43,193 nt of DNA from an uncultured Bacilli bacterium (GCA_947626535.1 CANQSO010000005.1:1-43193); one strand, 5' to 3'; numbered from the stretch's first letter, positions 1 to 9,938 are shown. Numbers and translations are program-made. The notes: generated from the sequence alone by a model not told the origin.

Positions 1-155
1 CCTATCATATAGCTGCCTATAACAAAAAGCCTTTTGAAATAAATTAACTAATATAATTGAATAGGACATTTTAACTTGTAAATCACAAAAAAGTAAAGAA
101 ATAGTACTTTTTTCTTTTAGATTATGGTAAAATATTTATTACGGAGGTAAGAAAC

Positions 156-2645
156 ATGGGAATATTTAGAAAATTAATTGATTCCGAATATAAAGAATTA
201 AAAAGATTTGAAAAGATTGCTGATGAAATTGTGGCTTTAGAGCCTGAAATGGCAAAATTAAGCGATGAAGAATTAAAGAATAAAACGGTGGAATTTAGAG
301 AAAGATTAGATAAAGGAGAAAGTTTAGAAGATCTTAAAGTCGAAGCTTTTGCAGTTGTAAGAGAAGCTGCTTATCGTGTTATTGGTGAAAAAGCTTATTA
401 TGTCCAAATATTAGGTGGACTAGCTATTCATTATGGTAATATTGCGGAGATGAAAACTGGTGAAGGTAAAACCTTAACTGAAACAATGCCTACATACTTA
501 AATGCTTTAACTGGCGAAGGTGTTCATATTGTAACCGTTAATGAATTCTTAGCAAAACGTGACTCTGAATGGATGGGTAGTGTCTTTAGATTTTTAGGAT
601 TAACTGTTGGATTAAATTTAAGAGAAATGAATCCAATGGAAAAACAAGCTGCTTATAATTGTGATATTACTTATTCTACTAATAATGAAATAGGTTTTGA
701 TTACTTAAGAGATAATATGGTTGTTAGAAAAGAAGATCGTGTTCAAAGAGGATTAAACTTCTGTATAGTCGATGAAGTTGACTCAATCTTAATTGATGAA
801 GCAAGAACACCATTAATTATTTCTGGTGGAAAGCAAAATGCGAGAAATTTATATCAAGAAGCTAATGATGCAGTTAAAGGTTTTAAAGAAGATGAAGATT
901 ATACTTTAGATGCTAAGACTAAAAATGTTAGTATTACGGAAGTTGGAGCTGAAAAGTTAGAAAAACATTTTCATTTAGAAAATTTATATGAATTTGGTAA
1001 TTCTGTTTTAGTCCATCATATTAATAATGCTTTAAAAGCTAATTTTGGGTTTAAAAAAGATGTTGATTATGTTGTAACTAATGGTGAAGTTATAATTGTT
1101 GATCCATTTACAGGACGTTTAATGCATGGTAGACAATATAGTGAAGGATTACATCAAGCTATTGAAGCTAAAGAAAGAGTTAAGATTAATGAGGAAACTC
1201 AAACAATGGCAACAATTACTTTCCAAAATTTATTTAGAATGTATAATAAACTAGCTGGTATGACAGGTACTGCTAAGACTGAAGAAGAAGAATTTAGAAA
1301 TATTTATAATATGTATGTTATTTGTATTCCAACTAATAAACCGGTTATTAGACAAGATTTACCTGATTTAATTTATAGTGGAGAAAAGGGTAAATATCAA
1401 GCTGTTGTAAATGTAATTAAAGAAATACATGCAACTGGACAACCTATTCTTGTTGGTACAATTTCTGTTGAAAATAATGAAAGATTAAGTGCAATGCTTA
1501 AAAAAGAAGGCTTAAAGCATGAAGTATTAAATGCTACTAATCAAGCTCGTGAAGCTGAAATTATTGCTAAAGCTGGAGAAAAAGGAGCTATTACAATTGC
1601 TACTAATATGGCTGGACGTGGTACCGATATTAAACTTGGTGAAGGTGTTAAAGAATTAGGGGGACTATATGTAATTGGTACTGAACGTCATGAATCTCGT
1701 CGTATTGATAATCAGCTTCGTGGACGTTCTGGTCGTCAAGGAGATCCTGGAACTAGTCAATTCTTTGTATCTTTTGAAGATGATTTAATGAGAAGGTTTG
1801 GAACTGACCGAGTTAAAACAATGATTGAAGCTTTAGGAATGACTGGTACGCAAAGTATTCGTTCTAAAAGATTAACTAAATCTATTGAACAAGCTCAGAA
1901 AAAAGTTGAAGGTAATAACTTTGATATGCGTAAGAATTTACTTGATTATGATAATGTTGTTAATGAACAAAGAAGAATTATATATGAACAACGTAATGAA
2001 ATAATTAATAATGAAAGTATTCATGATAGTATTAAAGAAACATTTAGAAATATTATTGAAGATTTAGTTACAGCGCATATTGAACCTGAAGGATATTTAA
2101 CAGAAGATGATTTAAAAGAAATTGTTGAATATATGAATACTAATTTTATGAAGAATTCTAAGTTAGAGGTTGCGGATATTAAAGATTTAGATGAAGGTAA
2201 AGTTATTGAATTTTTAACGGAAAAATTAAATAATGATTATGAAGATAAGATTAAAGATGCTCCTAATTTTGAAGAATTTGAAAGAGCTATATCTTTAAGA
2301 ATTATTGATTCATTATGGGTAGAACATTTAAATGCAATGGAAGCTTTAAAAGAAGGTATTTTCTTAAGACAATATGCTCAAGCTAATCCATTACAAGCTT
2401 ATACAATGGAAGGTTATGATACTTTTGAACAATTATTAAATAAGATTGATGAAAGTATTGCACAGTTTTTGTTAAAAGCAAATATTGAACAAAATACCGA
2501 AAGAAAGCAAACTATTAAAGGCAACACTAATGAACATAAAGAAAAGGAAAGTAGAAAGCCAATAAGAAAAGAACAAAAAATTGGTAGAAATGATCCTTGT
2601 CCATGTGGCAGTGGTAAAAAGTATAAAAATTGTTGTGGAAAGTAG
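156..2645 (+). CDS. secA: Preprotein translocase ATPase SecA, with C-terminal SEC-C zinc motif
   Basis: MKTGEGKTLT, VDEVDSILIDEARTPLIISG, TNMAGRGTDIKLG, QLRGRSGRQGDPG; ends CPCGSGKKYKNCCGK. Confidence 0.98.
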   Translation: MGIFRKLIDSEYKELKRFEKIADEIVALEPEMAKLSDEELKNKTVEFRERLDKGESLEDLKVEAFAVVREAAYRVIGEKAYYVQILGGLAIHYGNIAEMKTGEGKTLTETMPTYLNALTGEGVHIVTVNEFLAKRDSEWMGSVFRFLGLTVGLNLREMNPMEKQAAYNCDITYSTNNEIGFDYLRDNMVVRKEDRVQRGLNFCIVDEVDSILIDEARTPLIISGGKQNARNLYQEANDAVKGFKEDEDYTLDAKTKNVSITEVGAEKLEKHFHLENLYEFGNSVLVHHINNALKANFGFKKDVDYVVTNGEVIIVDPFTGRLMHGRQYSEGLHQAIEAKERVKINEETQTMATITFQNLFRMYNKLAGMTGTAKTEEEEFRNIYNMYVICIPTNKPVIRQDLPDLIYSGEKGKYQAVVNVIKEIHATGQPILVGTISVENNERLSAMLKKEGLKHEVLNATNQAREAEIIAKAGEKGAITIATNMAGRGTDIKLGEGVKELGGLYVIGTERHESRRIDNQLRGRSGRQGDPGTSQFFVSFEDDLMRRFGTDRVKTMIEALGMTGTQSIRSKRLTKSIEQAQKKVEGNNFDMRKNLLDYDNVVNEQRRIIYEQRNEIINNESIHDSIKETFRNIIEDLVTAHIEPEGYLTEDDLKEIVEYMNTNFMKNSKLEVADIKDLDEGKVIEFLTEKLNNDYEDKIKDAPNFEEFERAISLRIIDSLWVEHLNAMEALKEGIFLRQYAQANPLQAYTMEGYDTFEQLLNKIDESIAQFLLKANIEQNTERKQTIKGNTNEHKEKESRKPIRKEQKIGRNDPCPCGSGKKYKNCCGK

Positions 2646-2740
2646 TAGATTTTATAAGGTTTTGTGAAGCATAGGTTTTGAAAAAATTATAAAAAAACCC
2701 AAAAAATTGAAAAATGTGCTCAAAATGTGCACAAATAATT

Positions 2741-2805
2741 AAAATGTTCCCAAAAATTTGAAAAATTTAAATGAAACAAAGGAATTTTCAATGGGAACAT
2801 TTTTT
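2741..2805. terminator. Long imperfect inverted repeat downstream of secA, terminator-like
   Basis: AAAATGTTCCC (2741-2751) pairs with GGGAACATTTT (2793-2803); inner TTGAAAAATT / AATTTTCAA; followed by T run. Confidence 0.5.
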
Positions 2806-2834
2806 GTAAAATTAAATCAGTTTTATACTGATTT

Positions 2835-3599
2835 TTAATTTTTTTCTAATATTAATTTTTTACCTTCTTTAGCAACTTCAACATTTTTAAAATTTTGTTT
2901 AGCTTCCTCTAAATATAATCTTTTATCTTCTTCCGGCCAAAAATGTGTTAACAATAATTTTTGCACATTAGATTTACTTGCTAAAATACTAGCGTCATAA
3001 GCTGTCATATGCGTTTTACTATTAGAATTATGTGCTTTTAGGAAAGAACTTTCACAAATTATTAAGTCAGCATTTTTGCAAAAATCTACTAATTTATTTA
3101 AATTTGTGGTACCTATATCAGAAGTATAAACAATCTTAAAATCTTTGTTTTGTAATTTAACCATATATGATTCAATAGTATGAGATTTATTATCTTCAAA
3201 GCTAATTCTTAAATCATCTATAAGAAATGAATATGAATTATTTATATAATAATAATCTGAATAGCTTTCATTATTAGATATGATTGATTCTTTATTAAAT
3301 GAAATATCATTTTTAGGTAAATATATTTTTACTTTGTTATCAAGTAATTGCAAGTTATGGTAAACAAAAGAAGCATATTGTAAAGCACCTAAATCTCCAA
3401 AATGATCTTTGTGATAATGCGTTATAATTATACTTAAATCTTTCAAATCATTTGGAAAATTTAATAATCTTGTTATACCATTACCACAATCTAATAATAT
3501 TTTTTTGTTATTATATTCAACTAAAAATCCAGGGCAATTCATATTTCCTTTTGTATAAGGGGATATTGTCCCAAGTGGCGTAATTATTATTTTACTCAT
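2835..3599 (-). CDS. MBL-fold metal-dependent hydrolase, ribonuclease Z-like
   Basis: ITHYHKDHFGD metal motif, LLDCGNG, YTSDIG, LLTHFWPEED. Confidence 0.85.
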   Translation of the reverse strand: MSKIIITPLGTISPYTKGNMNCPGFLVEYNNKKILLDCGNGITRLLNFPNDLKDLSIIITHYHKDHFGDLGALQYASFVYHNLQLLDNKVKIYLPKNDISFNKESIISNNESYSDYYYINNSYSFLIDDLRISFEDNKSHTIESYMVKLQNKDFKIVYTSDIGTTNLNKLVDFCKNADLIICESSFLKAHNSNSKTHMTAYDASILASKSNVQKLLLTHFWPEEDKRLYLEEAKQNFKNVEVAKEGKKLILEKN

Positions 3600-4090
3600 C
3601 TTATCAAACTCCTTTGCTTTACAATCATTTTTTCTTCTACAATCGGGTCTACATATCTTGAAACATTTTTATTAAGATTAAAAACTTCTTTAACCATACT
3701 TGATGATACAAATTGATATTCTTTATCTGCAAATAAGCAAATTGTGTTTACTTTATTATTTGATATTTCCTTATTCATTTGTTGTAATTGAACTTCATAG
3801 TCATAATCACTTAAACTTCTAAGTCCTCTAATAATTGCCTTACATTCATGAAGTAGAGCAACATCAACTGCAGCACCACTAGCAGAAATAACTCTTACAT
3901 TATTTATTCTTTGATATAATTCTTTAATTATTTCCATTCTTTCTTCTAAAGTGAACAATCCGGATTTTTTTAAGGGATTTTGCATAACTGCTATTATTAC
4001 TTCATCAAATAAATTACTAGCTTGCTCAACAATATTCATATGCCCTTTTGTTATTGGATCAAAGCTTCCAGGATATAAAACCTTTGTCAT
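3596..4090 (-). CDS. coaD: Pantetheine-phosphate adenylyltransferase
   Basis: YPGSFDPITKGHMNIVEQA, IIRGLRSLSDYDYEVQLQQMNKEI, FVSSSMVKEV. Confidence 0.97.
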   Translation of the reverse strand: MTKVLYPGSFDPITKGHMNIVEQASNLFDEVIIAVMQNPLKKSGLFTLEERMEIIKELYQRINNVRVISASGAAVDVALLHECKAIIRGLRSLSDYDYEVQLQQMNKEISNNKVNTICLFADKEYQFVSSSMVKEVFNLNKNVSRYVDPIVEEKMIVKQRSLIR

Positions 4091-4644
4091 AATGATTTCA
4101 CCAACCTTTTAACCATTTCTTTATCATTTGCTTTTAAAACATAATCAAATGCACTTTCGTCATAACTGATACTTGCTTTTTCCCTTAAATCAAATGCTTC
4201 TTCTGTTATGTTATCTCTTTTAATTGCTCTTTGCTTTCTAATTTCATATGGGATATCTAAAAGTATTTTTATATCACACATATCAAAGTATTTTGAAATT
4301 GAAAGTAATAACCAATCTAGAATTATAATTTTATCTTTATGAAGATTCAAAAAGTAATCAATTTCTAGTTGCATATATTGCCATGTAATATCGGATAGTT
4401 TATTCATTTCATTTCGTGAATTAAAAACAATTTCACCAAGTTTTTTTCTATCAACTATGTTTTCTTTTATGATAGATTCTCCAAATGAATTTATTAATTC
4501 TTCTTTAACCTCTGGTAGTAATAATACGCTGTGGCCAACTTTATCAATGTCTAAGTGTATTGCTTTATTATTTGTTAATTCAATTATTTGATTTGCTAGG
4601 GTACTTTTACCACTGCCTGATTTACCACAAATCCCTATAATCAT
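4087..4644 (-). CDS. coaE: Dephospho-CoA kinase-like P-loop kinase
   Basis: GICGKSGSGKST P-loop, DKVGH, overlaps coaD by 4 nt. Confidence 0.8.
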   Translation of the reverse strand: MIIGICGKSGSGKSTLANQIIELTNNKAIHLDIDKVGHSVLLLPEVKEELINSFGESIIKENIVDRKKLGEIVFNSRNEMNKLSDITWQYMQLEIDYFLNLHKDKIIILDWLLLSISKYFDMCDIKILLDIPYEIRKQRAIKRDNITEEAFDLREKASISYDESAFDYVLKANDKEMVKRLVKSL

Positions 4645-4735
4645 ACTTTTTTTCTCCTTTCTGTTTGTATTGTATTACATTATTTAGTATAATTAAAATA
4701 TATATTTATTATGTCTGTCATAACAGGAGGTTATT

Positions 4736-5635
4736 ATGAATATTGATTTTGAATTATATAGAATCTTTTATGTAGTAGCAAATCACTCTAATATTACTAA
4801 GGCTAGTGAAGAATTAAATATATCTCAACCTGCAATAAGTAAATCAATTAAAAATCTAGAGGAACAATTAGGTGGTCAATTATTTGTTAGAACTAAACGA
4901 GGTGTGATTCTTACTGAAGAAGGAAAAGAGTTTTATAACTATATAAAACAAGCAATTGAATATATTAATAATGCTGAAAATAAGTTTACTGATCTTATTA
5001 ATCTTGAAACAGGGTGTATAAAAATTGGTATTAGCACAACATTAACAAAAGAATTTTTACTTCCGTATTTAGAAAAATTTCATTCTTTATATCCTAAAAT
5101 AGATGTAAAAATTATAACTAATATCACATCAGAGTTAATATCGAATTTAAAAAATGGATTAATTGATATAGTAATATTAAATTTAAATGATAAAAGTTAT
5201 GTCAATGATTTAGAAATTATTAAATGTAAAAAAATTAGAGATTGTTTCGTAGTAAGTAATAAATATAAGGATTTAATTGGACAAGAAATTTCTTTAAAAG
5301 ATTTAAACAATTATCCTTTAATTTTACAAGCAAAAGGATCTAACACTAGAGATTTTTTAGATAAGTTTTCAAGAGAAAACAAGGTCATTCTTAAACCTAA
5401 TTTTGAATTAACAAGTTATTCATTAGTTGCCGAGTTTTCTAAAATTGGCTTTGGAATTGGATATGTAACTAAGGAATATATTAAAAGTTCAATTGATAAT
5501 AAAGAATTATTTGAGCTAAATATAAAAGAAAAAATTCCTTGTAGATATATTGGCATCGCATTATCAAAAAATCATTTGCCTAATTTTAGTACGAAAAAGT
5601 TAATTGAAATTATTAGAAAGGAAAATGTTAATTAA
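4736..5635 (+). CDS. LysR-family transcriptional regulator
   Basis: N-terminal wHTH FYVVANHSNITKASEELNISQPAISKSIKNLEEQLGGQLFVRTKRG plus substrate-binding domain. Confidence 0.93.
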   Translation: MNIDFELYRIFYVVANHSNITKASEELNISQPAISKSIKNLEEQLGGQLFVRTKRGVILTEEGKEFYNYIKQAIEYINNAENKFTDLINLETGCIKIGISTTLTKEFLLPYLEKFHSLYPKIDVKIITNITSELISNLKNGLIDIVILNLNDKSYVNDLEIIKCKKIRDCFVVSNKYKDLIGQEISLKDLNNYPLILQAKGSNTRDFLDKFSRENKVILKPNFELTSYSLVAEFSKIGFGIGYVTKEYIKSSIDNKELFELNIKEKIPCRYIGIALSKNHLPNFSTKKLIEIIRKENVN

Positions 5636-5740
5636 CTATAAATAATGTTATTTGGCTAATTGATTATTATTAATAATTTCGATATAATATCTTTATCAAA
5701 ACTTATTAGAAAGTTTGATATAATTATTTAAAATATAATT

Positions 5741-5945
5741 GTAAGCGAATGATAACAATGTTCTCAATTTGTTCCCATCTTATGAAATATTTATAGTAAA
5801 CATAGTACTATAAATACCATAAATACTATTTGTTCTCAGACCTAAAATTCCTTGAAATACCGATAATAACGGTAATACTATATATACTCAAAAGTAGGGA
5901 GCATGTGGTAGCGGCAAAAAGTACAAGAACTGTTGCGGAAAATGA
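5741..5945 (+). repeat. Putative attachment-site repeat, copy 1, ending in a secA-like SEC-C 3' fragment
   Basis: 5901-5945 reads ACGSGKKYKNCCGK*; preceded by TACTATAAATACCATAAATA and CGATAATAACGGTAATACTATATATACT elements shared with copies 2 and 3. Confidence 0.75.
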
Positions 5946-6030
5946 TTATGAAATAAGGGAAAAATTGATTTGTTAAGAAATAAAATGTGGTAGCGAAAAT
6001 AAATTTTGTCCACAAAACATAAAAAATAAT

Positions 6031-6099
6031 AGCTAAAACACTTATAAATAAAGGAGTGTTAACATAAATTACATGTTGACATTCCTTTTTGTTTTAGCT
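6031..6099. promoter_or_regulatory. Nested inverted repeat upstream of the integrase
   Basis: AGCTAAAACA (6031-6040) / TGTTTTAGCT (6090-6099); inner AAGGAGTGTTAACAT / ATGTTGACATTCCTT. Confidence 0.55.
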
Positions 6100-6174
6100 A
6101 AGAAAGGTATGGTGAAAAATAAATTAATCTTTAAATTGTAGTAAAAATATTGATTTTAGAAAGGAGACAAAAAT

Positions 6175-7461
6175 ATGAGTAGAATCAATATAAAAAAACG
6201 TGGTAAAGTATACCAATATTGCTTTGAAGCAGCAAAGGTAAATGGAAAAAGAAAGCAAATTACAAAATCAGGATTTAAAACAAAAAATGCAGCTTATGTT
6301 GCAGGAGAAAAAGCATATGAGGAATATATAAATGGTGGATGTGTTACGCAAGCATATATGTCATATGGTGATTATTTAGATTACTGGCTAGAACACTATT
6401 GTAAAGAATTTTTAGCTCATCGAACGGTTGAAGAATACTCTGTTATAGCCAATAAATATTTAAAACCAGGATTAGGGCATTTTAGATTAAATGCAATCAC
6501 AGGTCATCAATTAAATATGTATTTGATTGAAATATGTAAAAGATATAACTATTCTTATGGTTATTTTAGAAATTTTGTAAAAACTATAAAATGTTCTTTT
6601 AGGGTGGCAACAGATATTTTTGGATTCATTCGATATAATCCTTCTCTTACAATACAATTACCACCATTAAATAATGTAAAAAAAAAATTAATTAAACATG
6701 TATACACACAAGAAGAAATAGATCTTATTTTAAATCGCTTTAAAAATAATTCCACTTTTACATGCTTGTTTATAACAGCTTGCTATACTGGAATGAGACC
6801 TAGTGAGATTTGTGCATTAACTTGGAATGATATTGATTTTGAAAAAAGACTTATTAAGGTAAGACACAATGTATATAGCAAGATAAAAGACAACAAAGGA
6901 AGATGGTTTTTAGGTTCGACTAAAACAGTAAATGGAATTAGAGATATTTATATATCTGATACACTTTATATAGCATTAAAGAATTTTAAAAATAGGCAAG
7001 ATAAATTAAAAAAAGAGTTTGGAAAAAATTATCATTATTATCATTTAGAAGAAGTAAAAAATAGATATGGAAAAATTAATGAATATAGAATTGTTGAAAT
7101 TACTAGAAAAAATAAATTATTAAAAACTTTTGATTTAGTATTTACTAAAGATAATGGTATTTATAATGGTACGGATATTACAAGATATCCATATAAAGTT
7201 GTTCATGGTGAATTAGGTATAAATAATTGTAGATTTTATGATTTAAGGGGAAGTTTTGCAACAAGAACTTTACGAAGTGGTGTTGAAATTAGAGATGTGG
7301 CTGATATATTAGGCCATAGTAAAATAGAAACTACTGAGAATTATTACATATCAAGTTCTAAAGAAACAATGAAAAATGCTAGTAAAATGTTTGAACAAAC
7401 AGTGAAGTCAGAAACTATAGATGAAATAATTAAATATTTGCCTATAGTTTATAAACAATGA
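6175..7461 (+). CDS. Tyrosine recombinase/site-specific integrase, intact
   Basis: AP2-like N-terminus, TACYTGMRPSEICALTWNDID, FYDLRGSFATRTLRSGVEIRDVADILGHSKIETTENYY catalytic motifs. Confidence 0.95.
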   Translation: MSRINIKKRGKVYQYCFEAAKVNGKRKQITKSGFKTKNAAYVAGEKAYEEYINGGCVTQAYMSYGDYLDYWLEHYCKEFLAHRTVEEYSVIANKYLKPGLGHFRLNAITGHQLNMYLIEICKRYNYSYGYFRNFVKTIKCSFRVATDIFGFIRYNPSLTIQLPPLNNVKKKLIKHVYTQEEIDLILNRFKNNSTFTCLFITACYTGMRPSEICALTWNDIDFEKRLIKVRHNVYSKIKDNKGRWFLGSTKTVNGIRDIYISDTLYIALKNFKNRQDKLKKEFGKNYHYYHLEEVKNRYGKINEYRIVEITRKNKLLKTFDLVFTKDNGIYNGTDITRYPYKVVHGELGINNCRFYDLRGSFATRTLRSGVEIRDVADILGHSKIETTENYYISSSKETMKNASKMFEQTVKSETIDEIIKYLPIVYKQ

Positions 7462-7473
7462 GGAATATCTTTA

Positions 7474-7671
7474 ATGAATGAGGTTATCGTGGCTACCGAT
7501 TTAACTAATTCCAAAATAGATAGACAGAATATATTAAATAATAATTTTGCTGTAAGTGAAATAGAAAAAGCTTGTAGTATAAAAGTTATTTTACAAATAT
7601 GTTTGAAGTATTTACTTTTAACGATAACAGTGCTAATATATAACTTAAGTTTTACAAGGGGATGGAGATGA
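7474..7671 (+). pseudogene. Short ORF, possibly the truncated N-terminus of a phage/MGE-type DNA-binding protein
   Basis: MNEVIVATDLTNSKIDRQNILNNNFAVSEIEKACSIKVI resembles the start of such proteins; C-terminal part looks out of frame. Confidence 0.3.
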
Positions 7672-7678
7672 CATTTAT

Positions 7679-8962
7679 ATGGTTAATTATTCTAAAGTAT
7701 CGGCCGAAGGTTGTGAACAATTAGAATGTTTAGCAGAAGCATATAATTTATTTGCTCTTTTTGGCACTCCAGCTAATGTTATTTTTGCTGACTAATTTAT
7801 TATTAATGTTAACAAATTTAAAGATATTTTTACGCAATATTTTTCGCGTGAAAATATCTTTTTTTCATGTAAATGTAACAAAAGTTTTGCTCTTTTGAAG
7901 TATGCTTCAGAGCAAAATTGTGGTATAGAAGTAGCAAGTAATTATGAATTAAGTGATGCACTTAAGTTTACAAAAAAAATAATAGCTTCTGGTCCTGCAA
8001 AGGATTATGCTTATTTGAATAATTCAATAGATAACGATGTACTGATATCTGTTGATGATGTTGAAGAATTAAAACAAATTAAGGAAATTAACAAGCCAGC
8101 TCGGATTCTTTTAAGAATTTCCGATTTATTAGGAAAAGTTAGCAGATTTGGAATAAACTTAAATCAAATTGATTTTTGTTTAGACATTATTTCTAATAGT
8201 TTAATACAACTTGAAGGATTTTCATTTCATATAAATAACTACTCTTTAGATGATAGAATTAATGCAATTAATGAAGTAGTAGAATTAACTGAATCTAAAA
8301 AAATAAATATTAGTTTTATTGATATAGGCGGAGGAATTCCTACAAATTATTGTACTAAATATGATTACTATAATTTTTTAAAACAAAATAATAAAGAAAT
8401 GTATTTTAAGGAACACTTTATTACCGATTATTATCCTTATTATAGTGAAATTGCTGATGAAAAAGCATTAGATTATATTTTGAAAAACGTTTATAAAAAA
8501 TTAAACGAAAAAGGAATTGAGATTATTATAGAACCAGGTAGGAGCCTACTTAAGAATGTTGGAGTTAGTATATATGAAGTTCAATATATGAAGAGATTAT
8601 TTAATGGTGAAAAAATTATTGTTACAAATGGAAATATCAATTGTTTATCAGAACAATGGTTTAATAGCGATTATTTAATAGAGCCTAAATTAATTTCTAA
8701 AAATAATAATTCTAATAATAGTATTTTAGCAAGTGTTGCAGGTAATTTATGTTTAGAACAAGACATGATTACATGGAGAAAGATTAAATTTGATACAATT
8801 CCAGAAAAGGGCGATTTATTAATTTATTATAATACAGCTGGTTATCAAATGGATTCAAATGAAAGTGAATTTCATAAAATTCCGTTAGTCAAAAAGTATA
8901 TTGTTAAAAAAAATGACAATGGATATGTTATAGAGGAGGATAAGAAGTTTGATTGTAAATAA
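7679..8962 (+). pseudogene. PLP-dependent (fold type III) DAP/ornithine-decarboxylase-like enzyme interrupted by in-frame TAA at 7793-7795
   Basis: Same frame before and after TAA: AYNLFALFGTPANVIFAD*FIINVNKFKDIFTQYFSRENIFFSCKCNKSFALLKYASEQ; IDIGGGIP, EPGRSL, AGNLCLEQD. The called ATG at 7895 would omit the PLP-lysine segment (CKCNK). Confidence 0.75.
7820..7865 (+). terminator. Intrinsic-terminator-like hairpin inside the decarboxylase reading frame
   Basis: AAAGATATTTTTACGC (7820-7835) / GCGTGAAAATATCTTT (7846-7861), 16-bp stem with one G-U pair, 10-nt loop, T7 tract. Confidence 0.6.
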
Positions 8963-9938
8963 AGTCACAGATTTAATTGGGAATACACCATTGTTTGAAA
9001 TTAAGATGAAAAACAACGATTGGAAAATTTTTCTTAAACTTGAAAAATTTAATCCAGGTGGAAGTATGAAAGACCGAATGGCATTAAATATGATTGAACA
9101 AGCAGAAAAAGATGGAAGATTAAAACCGGGAGGAACAATAATAGAGTCATCAAGTGGGAACACTGCTATCGGATTAGCAATTGCATCAGCAATAAAAGGA
9201 TATAAATTTATAGCAGTTGTAGATCATCACGCCTCAAAAGAAAAAATTGATATGATTAAAGCATATGGTGGAGAAATTGTAGTTGTTGGTGATGAATATA
9301 AAGCAAATGAAGTTGCAGTAGTTGAAAGGGAAAGAACAGCCAAGAGAATGTCTGAGGAAATTGAAAATTCTTTTTTCCCTAATCAAGCAGATAATTTTGA
9401 TAATCGTTCAGCATATACTAATACCCTTGCAAAAGAATTAATTAAAGAATTAGGGACTATTGATTCTTTTTATGCTGCAATTGGAACAGGTGGTTCATCT
9501 TGTGGTACAGCAATTGGATTAAAAGAAAATAATAAAAATACAATTATTAATGTTGTTGAGCCGGTGGGTTCTATATTATTTGGTGGTAAAGGACAACCTT
9601 ACTTTCAATCAGGAACTGGTAATCCTATAGATGCGTCAATACCAAAAATAATTGATTATGAAATTATAGATAATAATTTTTATGCTAAGGATGATGAGGC
9701 ATTTAATACTTGTAGATATTTTGCAAAAAAATATGGTTTATTAATTGGTGGTTCAGCAGGAGGAGTTATTTATAAAGCACTAGAAGATATAAATAGTAAA
9801 ACAGGTTCTGGTAATGCAGTTATCTTATTATGTGATGGTGGAGAAAAATACTTAAATAATGTCTTTAATGATGAATGGATGATAAATAATAACTTAATTA
9901 ATGATGAAGTTGCTGAAAAATTGGAACAATGGATTTAG
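8949..9938 (+). CDS. Cysteine-synthase/SbnA-like PLP-dependent beta-substitution enzyme
   Basis: KFNPGGSMKDRMALNMIE, ESSSGNTAIGLAIA, GTGGSSCGTAIGLKE, IGGSAGG. Confidence 0.9.
   Translation: MIVNKVTDLIGNTPLFEIKMKNNDWKIFLKLEKFNPGGSMKDRMALNMIEQAEKDGRLKPGGTIIESSSGNTAIGLAIASAIKGYKFIAVVDHHASKEKIDMIKAYGGEIVVVGDEYKANEVAVVERERTAKRMSEEIENSFFPNQADNFDNRSAYTNTLAKELIKELGTIDSFYAAIGTGGSSCGTAIGLKENNKNTIINVVEPVGSILFGGKGQPYFQSGTGNPIDASIPKIIDYEIIDNNFYAKDDEAFNTCRYFAKKYGLLIGGSAGGVIYKALEDINSKTGSGNAVILLCDGGEKYLNNVFNDEWMINNNLINDEVAEKLEQWI

Noticed and set aside
7474-7671. 65-aa ORF upstream of the enzyme cluster as a RiPP precursor peptide
   Set aside because: No RiPP maturation enzyme or peptidase-transporter nearby; N-terminus looks like a truncated DNA-binding protein and the C-terminus looks out of frame
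7793-7795. Recoded stop codon (selenocysteine/pyrrolysine or alternative code)
   Set aside because: Codon is TAA, not TGA/TAG; TGA clearly ends several genes (e.g. 7459-7461), so no code change; nonsense mutation or readthrough is simpler
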